Below are positions 62,766-64,000 of a DNA stretch of 64,000 bases, one piece after another. The notes beneath the pieces are model-generated. The model saw only the letters and a program-made list of their open reading frames with translations, made no database searches and was not told the DNA's origin. The translations under genes were made by a program, and so were the position numbers. Positions within the stretch are counted from its first letter, which is position 1. The number at the start of each line of letters is the position of its first letter. This stretch comes from Pseudoalteromonas sp049257235 (GTDB lineage: Bacteria; Pseudomonadota; Gammaproteobacteria; Enterobacterales; Alteromonadaceae). Where the stretch lies: positions 124,001-188,000 of the forward strand of contig NZ_JBMMUF010000006.1 of NCBI RefSeq assembly GCF_049257235.1. The letters run 5' to 3'.

Positions 62766-63068
62766 CTAGGTGAGATTACGGATTTCCATGTCTGAAATAT
62801 GATCCATCAAGCCATCGCTTGGTCCACACTCATCATATGCAGATTGCATTTTCAACAGCGCCTTGGTCGCTCCCAAGTTAGCAAGTGCTTGCTCCGCTTC
62901 TCTGAGTGAATTAAACGGCTTCATGGCTTGGCGATTGTCGCCCAGAATATGGTAGTTGCCCTGCGAGTCTAATGCACCGGCTAGATAATGGTTAGCGTCG
63001 GCATAGCTCAGGATGATGGCGTTGTATTGGTTATCGGCCAGTGCTGCTTTTAGTTCGTTTGCTTGCAT
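62766..63068 (-). CDS. DUF6482-type small protein
   Basis: A 100-aa cytoplasmic protein; start ATG 63068 has AGGAG eight bases upstream, whereas the frame open to 63095 lacks one. QANELKAALADNQYNAIILSYADANHYLAGALDSQGNY is followed by SLREAEQALANLGATKALLKMQSAYDE, resembling the DUF6482 family. Function unknown. Confidence 0.65.
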   Translation of the reverse strand: MQANELKAALADNQYNAIILSYADANHYLAGALDSQGNYHILGDNRQAMKPFNSLREAEQALANLGATKALLKMQSAYDECGPSDGLMDHISDMEIRNLT

Positions 63069-63149
63069 GGAAAAGCTCCTCTTTATGCTCACCAAGAATT
63101 AAACGTTTTAAGTGCACAGACCGATTAAAAAAAATACATATTTTTTGCT

Positions 63150-64000
63150 TTACGCTGTAGGGATACGCATCTCAAAGCATGCTCCGCCAAGAGTGTCACT
63201 TTCTCGCACGTGAATATCGCCACCATGCCAATGAATGACCTTTTTGGTAATCGCTAGCCCCAAGCCGTAGCCTAATTGAGTATTATTATGTCTCGTGTAA
63301 GGCAGGAAAAGCTCATCAATTTCTTGCGCGTTTACCCCACTGCCGTCATCTTCAACACGCAGGACTAGGTGTTGCTGTTTTATAACCAAAGTGAGCTTTA
63401 TTTGGCTGTCGGCATACTTAAAAGCGTTGTCAATCAAGTTCTTGATAGCACGAGATAAAAAGGGTAAGTCGACCTTTACTACGGGATCGTCTGCAACTGA
63501 AAATACATAATCTTTGTGGCTATACGTGCTCAATTGCTCTAAATATCCGTTGATTGTCGCCGACAGGCGGTGCTCCTTTATTTCCAGCTGTGGTTGCTCG
63601 TGCTCCGCTTTTGAGAAGTTCAAGTATTGCTCTATCAGCGCTTCAATTTCTACCACGTCCTGTTTTAACAAGACTTTGCTTTTATCAAGGTTATCCTCAT
63701 TCAGCGTCGCCAAGGTGAACTTTAATCTCGATAAATTCGTTCTGAGCTCATGAGATAGCGTACCTGAGAGCTCCTTTTGCAACGCCATGAGTTTGGCTAT
63801 TTTGTGCAACATCCAATTAATGGTATCTGTCACTGGCTTGAAAAAACGAGACGAAGGCACTGCTAGGTTATCGAGATCTTTACTCTGAGCGAACTGCTCA
63901 GTTGCTTCTTTTATTCGCCATATATCGCGATATAAAGGCCATAAAATAAGTAAAAAGGCGACACCTAAAACAACATAGAATAATACACTGTACCAACGCC
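63150..64000 (-). CDS. Sensor histidine kinase, 5' part outside window
   Basis: Partial: the frame remains open to the right edge. Visible residues: a membrane segment (FYVVLGVAFLLILWPLY), a cytoplasmic linker, HisKA with the acceptor histidine in GTLSHELRTNLSRLKF, and a HATPase domain with N box LIDNAFKY, G1 DDGSGV and G2 GYGLGLAI. The sensor part and the partner regulator are beyond the window. Short, with RstB-like proportions; the function cannot be named. Confidence 0.88.
   Translation of the reverse strand, partial: RWYSVLFYVVLGVAFLLILWPLYRDIWRIKEATEQFAQSKDLDNLAVPSSRFFKPVTDTINWMLHKIAKLMALQKELSGTLSHELRTNLSRLKFTLATLNEDNLDKSKVLLKQDVVEIEALIEQYLNFSKAEHEQPQLEIKEHRLSATINGYLEQLSTYSHKDYVFSVADDPVVKVDLPFLSRAIKNLIDNAFKYADSQIKLTLVIKQQHLVLRVEDDGSGVNAQEIDELFLPYTRHNNTQLGYGLGLAITKKVIHWHGGDIHVRESDTLGGACFEMRIPTA

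Overview
This window is chromosomal DNA from a marine-type gammaproteobacterium, most likely Pseudoalteromonas or a close Alteromonadales relative. The case rests on mid-range base composition with many TTG/GTG starts, a secreted S8 protease with a GlyGly-CTERM-like tail, an uncoupled folM-folE-folX operon, a DeoR gene beside glmS, a CHASE/multi-PAS hybrid kinase, and a short palindromic element ending in ATACCAATCA repeats. I see no prophage, CRISPR array, rRNA operon or intact insertion sequence. Genus assignment is inference.

Layout. 1-9.4 kb: start of an SPFH protein, an exported metallo-beta-lactamase-fold protein, a membrane diguanylate cyclase, a penicillin-acylase-family hydrolase and a very large hybrid histidine kinase. 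9.4-14.1 kb: nadE, the monapterin operon folM-folE-folX, small membrane proteins and cytochrome c'. 14.1-24.2 kb: S8 protease, cytochrome b561, AzlCD exporter, YggN-like protein, a MocR regulator divergent from an EamA transporter, and a lipid kinase. 24.2-25.6 kb: an unlisted 46-aa basic ORF, two tRNA-Ser genes, and duplicated tRNA-3'-end/terminator blocks. 25.6-34.2 kb: a two-gene operon of an IDO/PrnB-superfamily protein and a kynureninase-like PLP enzyme, divergent from an AsnC regulator; then an exported hydrolase, a FemAB-like acyltransferase, a DUF938 methyltransferase and oligopeptidase B. 34.2-45.3 kb: an orphan chitin-binding-like protein, an RND efflux pair, a PQ-loop protein, a transglutaminase/TPR lipoprotein, a sugar mutarotase, a MarR regulator, a coiled-coil porin and a YbaN protein. 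45.4-49.3 kb: the palindromic element, DoxX, LysR, pirin, a TSUP transporter and two small proteins. 49.5-56.3 kb: a DAB inorganic-carbon transporter operon (dabB-dabA-DUF6671-Sua5) divergent from a LysR gene. 56.3-57.7 kb: four AT-rich small membrane ORFs. 57.8-64 kb: glmS with its DeoR regulator, a chemoreceptor, DUF6436 and DUF6482 proteins, and the C-terminal part of a sensor kinase.

How genes work together. folM/E/X supply tetrahydromonapterin. DabB/DabA probably energise bicarbonate capture, here without any visible Rubisco, so probably for anaplerotic carboxylation. The DeoR protein next to glmS probably controls amino-sugar synthesis; its own promoter carries TTTCGA/TCGAAA repeats. 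The strongest candidate for an undescribed system is the divergent AsnC / IDO-PrnB-like / kynureninase-like locus at 26.0-28.9 kb, which looks like a compact indole-ring-opening and side-chain-cleaving module. Weaker but interesting are the signal-less protein with an apparent GbpA-type/CBM73-like architecture at 34.2 kb and the small basic ORF at 24.5 kb.
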